DNA from: Mucilaginibacter xinganensis
GTDB lineage: Bacteria > Bacteroidota > Bacteroidia > Sphingobacteriales > Sphingobacteriaceae
Direction: 5' to 3'
NCBI RefSeq assembly: GCF_002257585.1
Contig: NZ_CP022743.1
Location: 5,237,340-5,301,339, forward strand
DNA length: 64,000 nt
The translations under genes were made by a program, and so were the position numbers. Below the pieces are notes generated by a model. It was given only the letters and a program-made list of their open reading frames with translations. It had not been told where the DNA came from and did not search any database. Shown one piece after another: positions 8,366 through 17,438 of this stretch; positions within the stretch are counted from its first letter, which is position 1, and each line of letters starts with the position of its first letter.

Positions 8366-9800
8366 TAGTCAATGCATCATTGTGTTTCACCCAAAAATAA
8401 AGTGTTACGGCAATAAGTACATACATAATCAAATTAAAAATGGTATGGTGATCAACTATTCGGTTCTGGTTTTTACCCCAGAACAAAGAAAGCAGCACAA
8501 ACCGCAAAATATTCAATGCTTCAATACCCAGTATGCCGCAAATAATAAAAATCAGCTTCGATTTAAGTTTTGCCGGGTAAGCTAAAACAAATGCTGAAAA
8601 AAAACTAATCAGACCTAAACCCAGGCACGAGTAAACCAACACTATAACACCTTTTCCTGCCACCAGCAGTTCATATTCATTTGTAATTGCCGTAAAGCCA
8701 AACCAGGAAAGCACCGCTACACTGCCTCTTAACAGCGCCAATCTGAGCCACCTGATGTAGTTCAAATGGTCGGCTATAAATGCGCTGTAATGGTTTCCCG
8801 GCGCCGTGATACCGAAAATAAATATATTGAAATAGTAAAATGCAGCAAAAAGCACCAGGAAAGTAATAACGAACCTGAGCGGTCCGATGCTTTTGCCGGT
8901 TTTTTTTAATTGAGGCTGGTCCTGTTTAAGGATCTCATCAATTTTCACATCAATTATCAGGCGGAACCAAAATGCCTGCAAAAAGTGAAAGATAACACCA
9001 ATGCGGCCGTCCAATATGCCCAGCTGAAAAAATAGCCGGTAAATAAAATACAGCATCGGCCTAACGTAACGGGGCAATTTCCACCAAAACTGTTTTAACC
9101 ATGCCGTACGTTCATCAGGCGAGCCCCAAAAATGCGGCTTAACCGTTTGCGACCGCATCTCCAGCATCCGTTCAACTTCCTCCTGCGCTACGAGGTCGCT
9201 ATAGCGGTTGTGCTTTTCTATCCAAAAACTTATTTTATTCTCTTTTAAGTTCTCCTCTAAAATGTAGCCATCTTTCCATATCGCGGTTTTTCCGGGTACA
9301 ATTAAACGGTGGTCCATATTCTCATTTAAATCAGAATATCCCTTACCAAAACGGATCATCTTCAACAGGTAAAAAGGCGAATAGCCCCCATGCCTTATCC
9401 ACCGGCCTTTAAAAAAGTTTTTACGGTTAAAGTAAATCCCATCTAAGTCCCGGTTATCTGCATCGCTGAATTTTGCCAAACGGGCGCTTAACTCCGGGGT
9501 TACTACCTGGTCTGCATCCAAACAAATTACCCAGGGCGTTTCAACCGGAAAATTTTTCAATGCAAAATCCCATTGAGCCGGATGGTTTATGAAATTGTTA
9601 TGCAAAATTTTTGCACCGGCCTGTTCAGCTATCGCTAAAGTATTGTCGGTACTGCCTGAATCTAAAATAAAAAGCGGGGCATCAAGTTGTTTGATGGATT
9701 CAAGCAGCCGGGGCAGATGAACCTCCTCATTGAAAGTGATAATAATAAATGAAAACTGGCCGTTCACTATAACTTTGCTTTGATAATCATGGATTTCCAA
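8346..9800 (-). CDS. Fusion: GT2 glycosyltransferase + exosortase/archaeosortase-family membrane domain
   Basis: The protein has two parts. Residues about 15-290 are a WaaE-like GT2 domain, with FSFIIITFNEE, DSGSTDNT and the acidic CLDADQ motif. Residues about 305-472 form about six membrane helices bearing the exosortase triad: Cys392 in VYSCLGLG, Arg433 in ALNILRF and His451/452 in VDHHTIFN. Exosortases cut C-terminal sorting signals and probably attach proteins to an envelope glycan. Fusion to a glycosyltransferase inside an exopolysaccharide locus fits coupling of sorting to glycan assembly, but the substrate is not in the window. The ATG at 9800 overlaps the upstream gene by 34 bases; a GTG at 9767 (TAGTG overlap) would give a more usual GT2 start. 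Confidence 0.87.
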   Translation of the reverse strand: MEIHDYQSKVIVNGQFSFIIITFNEEVHLPRLLESIKQLDAPLFILDSGSTDNTLAIAEQAGAKILHNNFINHPAQWDFALKNFPVETPWVICLDADQVVTPELSARLAKFSDADNRDLDGIYFNRKNFFKGRWIRHGGYSPFYLLKMIRFGKGYSDLNENMDHRLIVPGKTAIWKDGYILEENLKENKISFWIEKHNRYSDLVAQEEVERMLEMRSQTVKPHFWGSPDERTAWLKQFWWKLPRYVRPMLYFIYRLFFQLGILDGRIGVIFHFLQAFWFRLIIDVKIDEILKQDQPQLKKTGKSIGPLRFVITFLVLFAAFYYFNIFIFGITAPGNHYSAFIADHLNYIRWLRLALLRGSVAVLSWFGFTAITNEYELLVAGKGVIVLVYSCLGLGLISFFSAFVLAYPAKLKSKLIFIICGILGIEALNILRFVLLSLFWGKNQNRIVDHHTIFNLIMYVLIAVTLYFWVKHNDALTNGDEAN

Positions 9801-10384
9801 AAGTAAGGGAACCTGCCACAGCCTGTAAATGAAACCACGGTAAAACCGGCATTGGTTAACACCCGGCTTAACGTTTTCCGCGACCAGAATTTAATATGCC
9901 CGCCAAGCCAAAGCGGATCCAAATGTGAATCCCAGCGATTGAAGATGCTCAGGGTTAAATTTTTCAGGTACCCGTGGTAAGGCGTGGTTAAAATCAATTC
10001 GCCCCCGGGCGTTAACTGCCGCTTACAAAAATCAATAAATGCTTCCGGGTTGTATAAATGCTCAATTACCTCCGTTGATATAATGGTATCAAACCCGCTG
10101 TCAGCCAACTCAACCGGTAAAGCATCTGACGATAAGTCCTGCACAAAAAAGCGGTCCGGATTAGTCTGCCGGGCAATAGCAATTCCTTTTTCAGAAGCAT
10201 CTGTACCGTAGGCATTATACCCGTTTTCAATAAGGTAGTTAACTAAATAGCCATTGCCGCAGCCCAGGTCAAGAATATACTTGTTTTTAGTTTGATCAAT
10301 TAAGCTGATCAAATCATTTAGCTGGTAGCCAAAGTTATGCGTAGGCCCTGCACTATGAAAACCATAATCTTTATAATCAGCCAT
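9767..10384 (-). CDS. Class I SAM-dependent methyltransferase
   Basis: This 205-residue protein has the Rossmann motif I ILDLGCGNGYL at about residues 37-47, the acidic end of beta 2 (YGTDAS) and a post-motif region TIISTEVIEHL typical of Methyltransf_11/23 proteins. The end of the family, TPYHGYLKNL with HIKFWS, resembles methyltransferases in polysaccharide and O-antigen loci. It probably methylates a sugar or lipid-linked intermediate. It overlaps the GT4 upstream by eight bases and touches or overlaps the GT2-exosortase gene, so it is part of the same coupled set. Confidence 0.87.
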   Translation of the reverse strand: MADYKDYGFHSAGPTHNFGYQLNDLISLIDQTKNKYILDLGCGNGYLVNYLIENGYNAYGTDASEKGIAIARQTNPDRFFVQDLSSDALPVELADSGFDTIISTEVIEHLYNPEAFIDFCKRQLTPGGELILTTPYHGYLKNLTLSIFNRWDSHLDPLWLGGHIKFWSRKTLSRVLTNAGFTVVSFTGCGRFPYFWKSMIIKAKL

Positions 10385-11510
10385 TTATTATAGTATTATA
10401 CATGTCCCTATATTCTTTAATCAACTTAACCTCGTCAAAATCAGTATGGATAATATCGGGCGCTTTTTCCCTGATGTTGTTCAATGCCTCCTGCTGTCCG
10501 TGAATAAAATTAATCATATTACTCACAGCTGCTGCATTTAGTTCACATTGCCAGCCCAGTTTTTTTTCGATAACGTAGCCGCACAAACCAACGAAAGGAC
10601 TTACCAACACCGCAGTGCCCTGGCTCAGGCTTTCGATGATCACGTTCCCAAAATTCTCATCGTGCGAAGGTAAAATAAGCAGCTGATGCTCACGCAATAG
10701 TTTAAACTTATTGTCACTTTGAAAACCGGCCCATATAACATTCCCATCCACAGCATTTTTTGTCGCCAATGCTTTCATTTCATTCACATAATTAACGTTG
10801 CCGTCGCCGGCAATAGTCAGTCGGTAGGGGAAGGTTAAAAACGGCAAGGCATTTATTAAAATATCAAGGCCCTTTTTCTCCTCCACTCTAGAAAAAAAGA
10901 GCAGTTTAAAAATATCAGGGGTTGGACAAGCCACCGGAACTTCAGCAGGCAGCTTTACAAAGTTTGGTAAGTTAATTATTCTTTTAGGTGTAACAATAGC
11001 GGCAATAGCATCGCTTTCCCTTTTTGATGTTACGTGGATAATGCTCCTTTTGAGCATTGGCTTGCCCAACAAATGATGAATGAGCCATTTAGTGCCTATA
11101 TTTTTATTTTGAAAAGAATAAGGGCTTAGTGTGCCCCTAGGCGACACCACAACCGGAACATTGCGTACCAGCCCGATTAAACACGAAAACAGTGATACCA
11201 GGTTCCACCAGGCATGAATATGTATTACATCAAAAGTATTCGCTTCTTTCCATAATTTACCTAACAACGCCGGCGAAAAATGGCTGTGATCTTTAGTGAT
11301 CCTTTTAAAGTAGGTTACCGTAACTCCATCAACATCAAGAGGCTTATTGGGTGCTACGTTTAACTCGGTTTTTCCGTTGGCGGTGGTTGCGTAAACCTCA
11401 GTATAAACTCCCGCCTTTGACAGTTGCTCGCTTAGCATAGATACAGACATGGTTGGCCCGCCGTAAATAAAAGCAGGTTTGTAGGCAGCGCAGATCTGTA
11501 AAACCCTCAA
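10377..11510 (-). CDS. GT4 glycosyltransferase, probable exosortase-associated type
   Basis: This 377-residue GT-B enzyme starts with LQICAAYKPAFIYGGPT, an acceptor-domain glycine loop, and continues to the donor-site segment LLILPSHDENFGNVIIESLSQG, the E-x7-E region of GT4. The N-terminus resembles, from memory, a GT4 family that travels with a Bacteroidota exosortase (XrtY-associated); a profile search would be needed. The start is TTG at 11510-11508 overlapping the TGA of the Wzy-like gene (TTGA). It sits between that polymerase and the methyltransferase and GT2-exosortase genes. Confidence 0.85.
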   Translation of the reverse strand: MRVLQICAAYKPAFIYGGPTMSVSMLSEQLSKAGVYTEVYATTANGKTELNVAPNKPLDVDGVTVTYFKRITKDHSHFSPALLGKLWKEANTFDVIHIHAWWNLVSLFSCLIGLVRNVPVVVSPRGTLSPYSFQNKNIGTKWLIHHLLGKPMLKRSIIHVTSKRESDAIAAIVTPKRIINLPNFVKLPAEVPVACPTPDIFKLLFFSRVEEKKGLDILINALPFLTFPYRLTIAGDGNVNYVNEMKALATKNAVDGNVIWAGFQSDNKFKLLREHQLLILPSHDENFGNVIIESLSQGTAVLVSPFVGLCGYVIEKKLGWQCELNAAAVSNMINFIHGQQEALNNIREKAPDIIHTDFDEVKLIKEYRDMYNTIING

Positions 11511-12910
11511 ATTTCTTTTAATATATTTCTGGAGCGCAGTATTTTAAAAACTATCAGCATGGTGACATAACTCCAAAAAACTGAATTGATCAAAAACTCG
11601 AAGCTAAGCCCCCGCCAGAATATTTGAAACAGCCCACTGAAAATCAGCGCTGTACCTAAAATATAACCGCCAAACATTTCTTCCGCTTTGCAGGCTATTA
11701 TTTGCGCCACGGCACCGTATGCAAACAGGAAAATAAAAATTCCCATGGCGCCGTAAGATAAATAAGCATCAACTATGTAAGCCGGCTTTGCCGAAACATT
11801 CGAGTTTTTATTCACCACACCGGCTGCGTACACGCGCTCCATTATCAGGCTCTCTGTAATGGGCTTTGATGGCCACAATGCCCGTGGCACTATGGCTATT
11901 GCCGACTGTTTTAACAGCTGTAACCCGTAAAAATCCACTTTTTCAGGGGTGGATTTAACATATTTGGTGAACATTTCGATCTCGCTCAGCCTGAATACTA
12001 AGAACCCCCAGTTGCTGTTATCATCAGCATCTTTATTAAGCGCGGCATTTAATGCTATCTGGCTGGCATCGTCAACATTCTCCTCACCCGTCCAGGCTGT
12101 TCCGCGGAAACTGCTTACGTAAGCAGGTAAAAATATAAACAGCGATATTAACAACGGCACAAAAACCACCGTTACTATTTTTTTATAATTGGGATATAAA
12201 AAAATCCCCAAAACCAGGATGCTAATAATTATAGGCTCCTTAAATCCCGAAGTAAGCGCCTGGTACAGGTTAAAAAGGTATAACGCCAGACAGATCAGCG
12301 TATTCGTTATTTTTTGCAGGGGCAATGCAAATGCCAGCGCCAGCGTTCCGGCTATAAAACTCAGCGAGCTCAATTGAAAATAAAACTGCGACAGGCCCGG
12401 CAGCCTTAAAAACAGAATTGAAACAGGAAATGATATCAACGCAGTCATTAACAACAGGTTGGCTATTTTTTCTTTTTCAATATAATATTTTTTCTCAACC
12501 GGGTAATTCATAAAAAACAAGATCCCCGAAACAAACGCGGCATGTCCTAAGCAATAATAGCGCTGGCATTGTGCCGCAAGCTGTATCGCATCCTGGTCAA
12601 GCGCAAACAGGGTATTTGTCTTGCTTAAGTATTCATAACCTAAAAGGCTCAAAAAATAAAATATCGATGTACAGCACATGTAACCGGCAAAAACAATCTG
12701 GATGATAAAGATTGGCCGCATTAATTGTTCACCGAACGTTCTGTCGGCAGGGAGTGGCTTTATCTTCCCTGTTAACGTAACATAGAAAATAAAGAACGAT
12801 CCAAGCCAGGCAATAAAATACGACGTAACAGGTGATGGCTCAAAGAGCATGGCAAGCGCCCATGGCGCAAAGAGCAAAAAGAATTTTGTTATGTCATTGC
12901 CCTTTTTCAT
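11507..12910 (-). CDS. Wzy-like polysaccharide polymerase, multi-pass membrane protein
   Basis: This 467-residue protein has about twelve hydrophobic segments. It carries a large loop (about residues 270-350, AYVSSFRGTAWTGEEN to PRALWPSKP) between late helices, the layout of O-antigen/EPS polymerases. RxxWPxKP-type motifs in that loop occur in several Wzy-like families. It would polymerise lipid-linked repeat units at the periplasmic face. It directly precedes the GT4 and GT2-exosortase genes, and such a trio resembles the exosortase Y-associated Wzy-like arrangement I remember from Sphingobacteriaceae. Wzy proteins diverge strongly, so the call rests on topology and context. Confidence 0.75.
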   Translation of the reverse strand: MKKGNDITKFFLLFAPWALAMLFEPSPVTSYFIAWLGSFFIFYVTLTGKIKPLPADRTFGEQLMRPIFIIQIVFAGYMCCTSIFYFLSLLGYEYLSKTNTLFALDQDAIQLAAQCQRYYCLGHAAFVSGILFFMNYPVEKKYYIEKEKIANLLLMTALISFPVSILFLRLPGLSQFYFQLSSLSFIAGTLALAFALPLQKITNTLICLALYLFNLYQALTSGFKEPIIISILVLGIFLYPNYKKIVTVVFVPLLISLFIFLPAYVSSFRGTAWTGEENVDDASQIALNAALNKDADDNSNWGFLVFRLSEIEMFTKYVKSTPEKVDFYGLQLLKQSAIAIVPRALWPSKPITESLIMERVYAAGVVNKNSNVSAKPAYIVDAYLSYGAMGIFIFLFAYGAVAQIIACKAEEMFGGYILGTALIFSGLFQIFWRGLSFEFLINSVFWSYVTMLIVFKILRSRNILKEI

Positions 12911-12913
12911 AAA

Positions 12914-13762
12914 TTAAGCCGGAATGCAAAACACATTACCACCCTCAACAGCTTCTGCCGTTTTTAAAAGTTCACATCCTACCGGCGTTATCTGGTACAT
13001 GATGTAACCAAAAGATTGCAGGTATAACCAGCAATCAGCCATTTTTTGACCGCTTTTCAGCCAATAATTATCATCGTACTCAAAAATTATCCGCGGCTTA
13101 TGCTTTTGCAGCGTTTTTGCAAGCCCTAATAAAACCTGGTACTCATATCCTTCCACATCAATTTTTACCAAATCTAGTGAGTTAAGTAACTGGATTTCCG
13201 GGAGATCATCAGCAACTTTTATCAACACCCGCTGCTGATCTGTTCCCGTATAACCGGCGTTGTTTAAACTAAAGGTACCCTGGTTCCATGAAGTTTTATT
13301 TATCGTGAAATCAGCTTCCCCCTCTTTGTTAGATAAGGCATACGGTAACAGGGTAACATTTGCTGCCTTGTTTAACAAAACATTACGTCTGAATTTTTCC
13401 TGTAAATAATTTAAGGGTTCAAATGCATAAACCTTGCCGGCAGCGCCCGCACATTGCGACATGCGGATACTTTGTAAGCCTATGTTTCCGCCAATATCCA
13501 ACGCATTCCCCCCGCTCTTTAGCGAAATCCTGATCAGTTTATTTATTTCCGCTTCATACGTTCCGGTACTAAATATCGTCCACTCAATATAATTATCGGC
13601 GCTGGTATAAATAGCAATGTCCTCGTCGCTTAACCATACAATCCCTTCCTTTATGCTGGCCTTCAGCTTATCAGATGGCGTCAGCAAATTCGAAAGTCGT
13701 TCCTTTCCCGGCAGTTTCCAGTTTCGGGTAAAATCAAGTTTAATACGGTCAATGCGCTTCAT
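12914..13762 (-). CDS. FkbM-family methyltransferase
   Basis: This 282-residue protein has the SAM motif ALDIGGNIGLQS near residue 86, AFEPL after beta 2, and VKIDVEGYEYQVL near residue 200, the hallmark D-x-E-G-x-E of FkbM methyltransferases. It probably O-methylates a sugar or amino sugar of the polymer. It overlaps the GT4 upstream by 14 bases and lies four bases before the Wzy-like gene. A second FkbM gene lies at 38916-39710; the two differ in length and N-terminus. Confidence 0.88.
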   Translation of the reverse strand: MKRIDRIKLDFTRNWKLPGKERLSNLLTPSDKLKASIKEGIVWLSDEDIAIYTSADNYIEWTIFSTGTYEAEINKLIRISLKSGGNALDIGGNIGLQSIRMSQCAGAAGKVYAFEPLNYLQEKFRRNVLLNKAANVTLLPYALSNKEGEADFTINKTSWNQGTFSLNNAGYTGTDQQRVLIKVADDLPEIQLLNSLDLVKIDVEGYEYQVLLGLAKTLQKHKPRIIFEYDDNYWLKSGQKMADCWLYLQSFGYIMYQITPVGCELLKTAEAVEGGNVFCIPA

Positions 13763-14900
13763 TCAATAACTTATTTTCAATTGCTTCCGCAATGTGTAAA
13801 AAATCCCAGTCTTTAATAATCAATTTTGATTGCCAGCCTAATTTAGTCAATCGGGCCTTGTCCGCCGTTAATTGTTGTAATTCATCCAGCAGGCTACCGG
13901 CATTGTTGCTCACAAAAACGGCCCCGTTTTTTCGGCCGGCTATTAAATCAGCAGCACAACCTACTTTGTCTGATGCAAGCACTGCTTTTCCACAAGCCAT
14001 TGCTTCGTTTACACTTAGTCCCCAGGTTTCACTTTTCGAAGGCAGGCAAAACAAATCAGCAGCCTGGTACAAAACAGGCATATAAGTTTGATTTTTAAAC
14101 CCGGTGAAGTGGATATTGCTACTTTTCACCATAGCCTTCAACTTATCCTCATCCGGGCCGTTGCCAGCCAAAAGCAAATGAACATCCGGCTTGTTTAACG
14201 CACTGAAAGCCTGCACCAACAATTCAAGGTTTTTAACCGGTTCAAATTTGCCGGCATACAAAACCAATATATCATTATTAGTTAAGCCTAAAGCTAACCG
14301 CAATTCATCTGCTTCCCTGCTCCTTTCAATTTCAAACCGGCTATTGTCAATGGCATGTGGCGCAAAACTTAGCTCTCCTTCTCTTAATCCGTACTTAAGG
14401 TAATAATCGTTGTTATTTTTCCCGACATAAAAGGCGTGGTCAATATGCCCGTATATCCATCTCAAAAATATATACCTAAGCGTTTTCCTCAAGCCACCCA
14501 CCTCATTCAGTAAGGTGGAATCACCACGGAAATATATGGGTATTTTACCGTTAAAAAAACGGATTATTTTTAGATGAGACTGATAGGCCCAGCCAAAAAC
14601 CAATAGGGCATCGGGATTATACTTTTTCACCTGCTCAATTGCACCCGGGGTTACTATTCCTTTAAAACGATGAGAGCCCGCATTGCCCGCAACATTTTCC
14701 ATCCATTCAAACTCATAGCCTTCCAGCAGCGGAACATCCCACTTAATTGCTTTTTTAAATCCTTCGTCCTGTTTATCAACAGCACTTTCGCCCATTGTGT
14801 AAAACACCCTGACCGCTATTTTCCCCCGGTGGCTTAACAACTTAAATATAGGGGCGTAATATTGGATAGGATGGGTTGTTATAATGGCCAGCTTCTTCAT
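13749..14900 (-). CDS. GT4 glycosyltransferase
   Basis: This 383-residue GT-B protein begins KKLAIITTHPIQYYAPIF, a common start in EPS-locus GT4 enzymes. It continues with LVLYAGKFEPVKNLELLV (donor-domain strand) and LFCLPSKSETWGLSVNEAMACGKAVL (the E-x7-E donor site near residue 300). It would add a sugar from a nucleotide donor to the growing lipid-linked chain in the cytoplasm. The ATG overlaps the upstream stop as ATGA. Donor and acceptor cannot be deduced. Confidence 0.9.
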   Translation of the reverse strand: MKKLAIITTHPIQYYAPIFKLLSHRGKIAVRVFYTMGESAVDKQDEGFKKAIKWDVPLLEGYEFEWMENVAGNAGSHRFKGIVTPGAIEQVKKYNPDALLVFGWAYQSHLKIIRFFNGKIPIYFRGDSTLLNEVGGLRKTLRYIFLRWIYGHIDHAFYVGKNNNDYYLKYGLREGELSFAPHAIDNSRFEIERSREADELRLALGLTNNDILVLYAGKFEPVKNLELLVQAFSALNKPDVHLLLAGNGPDEDKLKAMVKSSNIHFTGFKNQTYMPVLYQAADLFCLPSKSETWGLSVNEAMACGKAVLASDKVGCAADLIAGRKNGAVFVSNNAGSLLDELQQLTADKARLTKLGWQSKLIIKDWDFLHIAEAIENKLLNEAH

Positions 14901-16138
14901 TTTGCTCTAAAATGTTTGATGGCTATAGAAAACAGTTCTACCTGCCGCCCGGTAAGACTTTCGGCGCTATATTTTTTAAATTTATCAGTAAGCGTCAGGT
15001 GTTTCAGGTTACCGTTCCCCCACTCGTTAAGCGTTTGGCAGATAACCTCATTTAAATTCGACGCGTCCTGGTTAAAAGTCAAAACAACGGCGTCATTTGT
15101 GCATTCCTTTATAGCTGCAACAGCATTACTATTTTCGTTAAAAATAGCCAGCAATGGTTTGCCTGTTAACAGGTATGGAAAAATTTTTGACGCTGTATAT
15201 TTCGGATCATCAGAGCCAGGCACAAATAAGGCATCCGCTTGCTGCAAGGTCCATAAGGTATGATAATAACTGATCCGGTCAGTAATTTCAACTACTGATT
15301 CTTCAATACCATATTTTTCAGCAAGAGGCAATATCGTAGGTTTACCCTGCCCTGCAGGCGCATAGCTGGTGCCTATAAAATACAGGCGCAGCCTGCTGAA
15401 TACTTCCGGGTTTTCAGCCAACCCCTGCTTTACCGCCTCGAATAAAGGGGTAATGGCTTTTTGCATGTCCATTCCGCCGCGGCCAACATACACTATGTTG
15501 GTGAATCCGCTTTGCAGCAGCATCTTAAAATCGCCCTTATTATCTGCAGCTATTTTTAAATCGGGCTCAAAAGCGCCGAAGTTGATGGTGGCCGACGGTA
15601 AACCCTTTATTTCAGGATACCTTGCCTTTAAATCATTAATATAAGCAGCCGAAACGCTTATCAACCCATCTGCCGCCTTCATAGCTACCGGCTCTAAATA
15701 TTTGTGCAACCTGTACGAGAACCAATATTTGGCGGGGCGCTGCTCTTTGGGTTTATCCCGGTAATATTCAGAATGCCATGGGTCCTGCATATCTATCACA
15801 TATGGTACCGCAAAGCGTCTTTTCCAATATGCTCCTAAAATGCAAACCGGGAACTGCGTGGTCGAAAAATAAATAAGATCATATTTTTCATGCCGCAAAA
15901 TTTCGTTTACTTTTTTACGATACGACCAAAGTGAACGCAGTGCAAGGCTACCCAATCCTATCCTTGAAGTTACCGACCTGCTCAAGGCTTTTACTTTATA
16001 AATTTTAATATCCTCCGGGATACTCTGAACCAGCAATTCATCCTGCACCACATCCGAATATTTTTCATCTACGGTAACTACCGCAACATCCCACCCGAAT
16101 TCTTTAAAATAAGGCAGGCTCATCCTAACGCGCTGCAT
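14897..16138 (-). CDS. GT4-like glycosyltransferase; N-terminus probably begins upstream at a non-AUG codon
   Basis: From the first ATG (16138) the protein has 413 residues with a GT-B fold. The donor site includes ADALFVPGSDDPKYTASK. The same frame stays open upstream to a TAG at 16202-16204 and encodes NAKVLIISPYFPPSNAAD, the conserved first strand and glycine/serine loop of this GT4 group. That stretch has no ATG, GTG or TTG: candidates are CTG at 16195, ATA at 16201 or ATT at 16177. An enzyme starting at 16138 would lack its first beta strand. A CTG start at 16195 gives 432 residues; a +1 slip from the preceding gene or a sequencing error are alternatives. Confidence 0.85.
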   Translation of the reverse strand: MQRVRMSLPYFKEFGWDVAVVTVDEKYSDVVQDELLVQSIPEDIKIYKVKALSRSVTSRIGLGSLALRSLWSYRKKVNEILRHEKYDLIYFSTTQFPVCILGAYWKRRFAVPYVIDMQDPWHSEYYRDKPKEQRPAKYWFSYRLHKYLEPVAMKAADGLISVSAAYINDLKARYPEIKGLPSATINFGAFEPDLKIAADNKGDFKMLLQSGFTNIVYVGRGGMDMQKAITPLFEAVKQGLAENPEVFSRLRLYFIGTSYAPAGQGKPTILPLAEKYGIEESVVEITDRISYYHTLWTLQQADALFVPGSDDPKYTASKIFPYLLTGKPLLAIFNENSNAVAAIKECTNDAVVLTFNQDASNLNEVICQTLNEWGNGNLKHLTLTDKFKKYSAESLTGRQVELFSIAIKHFRAK

Positions 16139-16184
16139 ATCCGCAGCATTTGACGGCGGGAAATAGGGAGAAATAATCAGAACT

Positions 16185-17438
16185 TTAGCGTTCAGTTTTA
16201 TCTAGGGTTTGGGTAATTAGGGTTAAAAACTTTTTGCTTTCATTTTCCCAGTTCAATGTATTCGTCGCCAGGGCCAGTGAAGCTTCCCGGCAGGCTAAAA
16301 GCTTACTCCTGTCTTTGTTAAACACGGATAACAGCGCTGCCAATGTGCCTACATCACCTTTCCGGTATAAAGCTCCAATTGCAGGATATTTTGACAACAA
16401 CGCACTTTGCGCAGTTGTATCACTTGCTACAATTGCTAAACCGGCTTGCATATAGGTGAAAATTTTATTGCTTAAAGCAAAGTCATTGTTTATGCTGAAC
16501 CCCGGCTCCATTGCCAGCCCAATATCAAATTCTGCGGCAAATTCAGCCAATGCACCGGGCATAACGGGCTCATGATAAAATATCTTCGCAATCCCATTAT
16601 TCAATTCATCAATAAAAGCTGTTGTTTGGCCGGAGTGATAGCCCAACAAATGCAATTCAAAATTCTTATCGGCCAACATGTGCAATGCCTTTACAACGTC
16701 CTCAATGCCCCTGCTGTTGCCAATAACCTGCGAAAACCAAAACAACTTCACAGGCCCGGTAGTGTTTGGTTTAACCGGCTCCCTTATCGCACCTGCCGGG
16801 AAAACATTTAACAGTGTTACAGGTGTCTTACCCGGAAAAAGCCGGTCGTAAGCTTGTGTGATTTGCTGGCTGCTGGCAGTTAAATAGCTTACGTGCGGGA
16901 TATATTTGTTTTCGATACCTGCTTTCAGGGCTACTTTATAATCTTTGTCGTTACTTGATGATTCATACCGGTGAAGATCCTCTGCATCAAACCCGCACGG
17001 CTTATTATATTTTTTTGCTGCCTTCACTACTGCAGGTAATGCGCCCAGGTTATGGCCAATATACAGATCGGCCTGGTAGCTTTTAGCCGCACGGATAAGA
17101 AAATAACTATTCCTGGAAATGGCGAATTCCGAAAAATAGCTTATTCCCATTTTCCTGGTAAGTAATGCTGCAATCCAGGTAATTAAGCGGCTAAAAAAAT
17201 AAACCAGTCGTTTCCCAACCGGGTCGCCCCCCACCCGTATTGCCTGCCATTTTTTTGAAGGTAAAAGATTTTTGTCGATAATGGTTCCCCACTCATTCCA
17301 GTATGCATAAAGCACAGTAACATCGTACCCGTTTTCGGCCAGGGTATCGGCTTCCTTTACCAGCCGCGGGTTCAATGCCGGTTGCCCTGACGAAACCAGT
17401 ACTATCTTTTTTTTAACAGGATTGTCTTTTAAAGTCAC
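16185..17438 (-). CDS. GT4-like glycosyltransferase
   Basis: This 417-residue GT-B protein begins with KKIVLVSSGQPALNPRLVKEAD, continues with the acceptor-domain segment ADLYIGHNLGALP, and has a donor site with EFDIGLAMEPGFSINNDFALSNKIFTYM. This subtype, with a NxxxxNKxFxYM signature instead of the standard E-x7-E, is frequent in Bacteroidota capsule loci. The start is GTG at 17438-17436 overlapping the TGA of the upstream gene (GTGA). Its last codons overlap the unusual N-terminal coding region of the next GT4. Confidence 0.88.
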   Translation of the reverse strand: MTLKDNPVKKKIVLVSSGQPALNPRLVKEADTLAENGYDVTVLYAYWNEWGTIIDKNLLPSKKWQAIRVGGDPVGKRLVYFFSRLITWIAALLTRKMGISYFSEFAISRNSYFLIRAAKSYQADLYIGHNLGALPAVVKAAKKYNKPCGFDAEDLHRYESSSNDKDYKVALKAGIENKYIPHVSYLTASSQQITQAYDRLFPGKTPVTLLNVFPAGAIREPVKPNTTGPVKLFWFSQVIGNSRGIEDVVKALHMLADKNFELHLLGYHSGQTTAFIDELNNGIAKIFYHEPVMPGALAEFAAEFDIGLAMEPGFSINNDFALSNKIFTYMQAGLAIVASDTTAQSALLSKYPAIGALYRKGDVGTLAALLSVFNKDRSKLLACREASLALATNTLNWENESKKFLTLITQTLDKTER

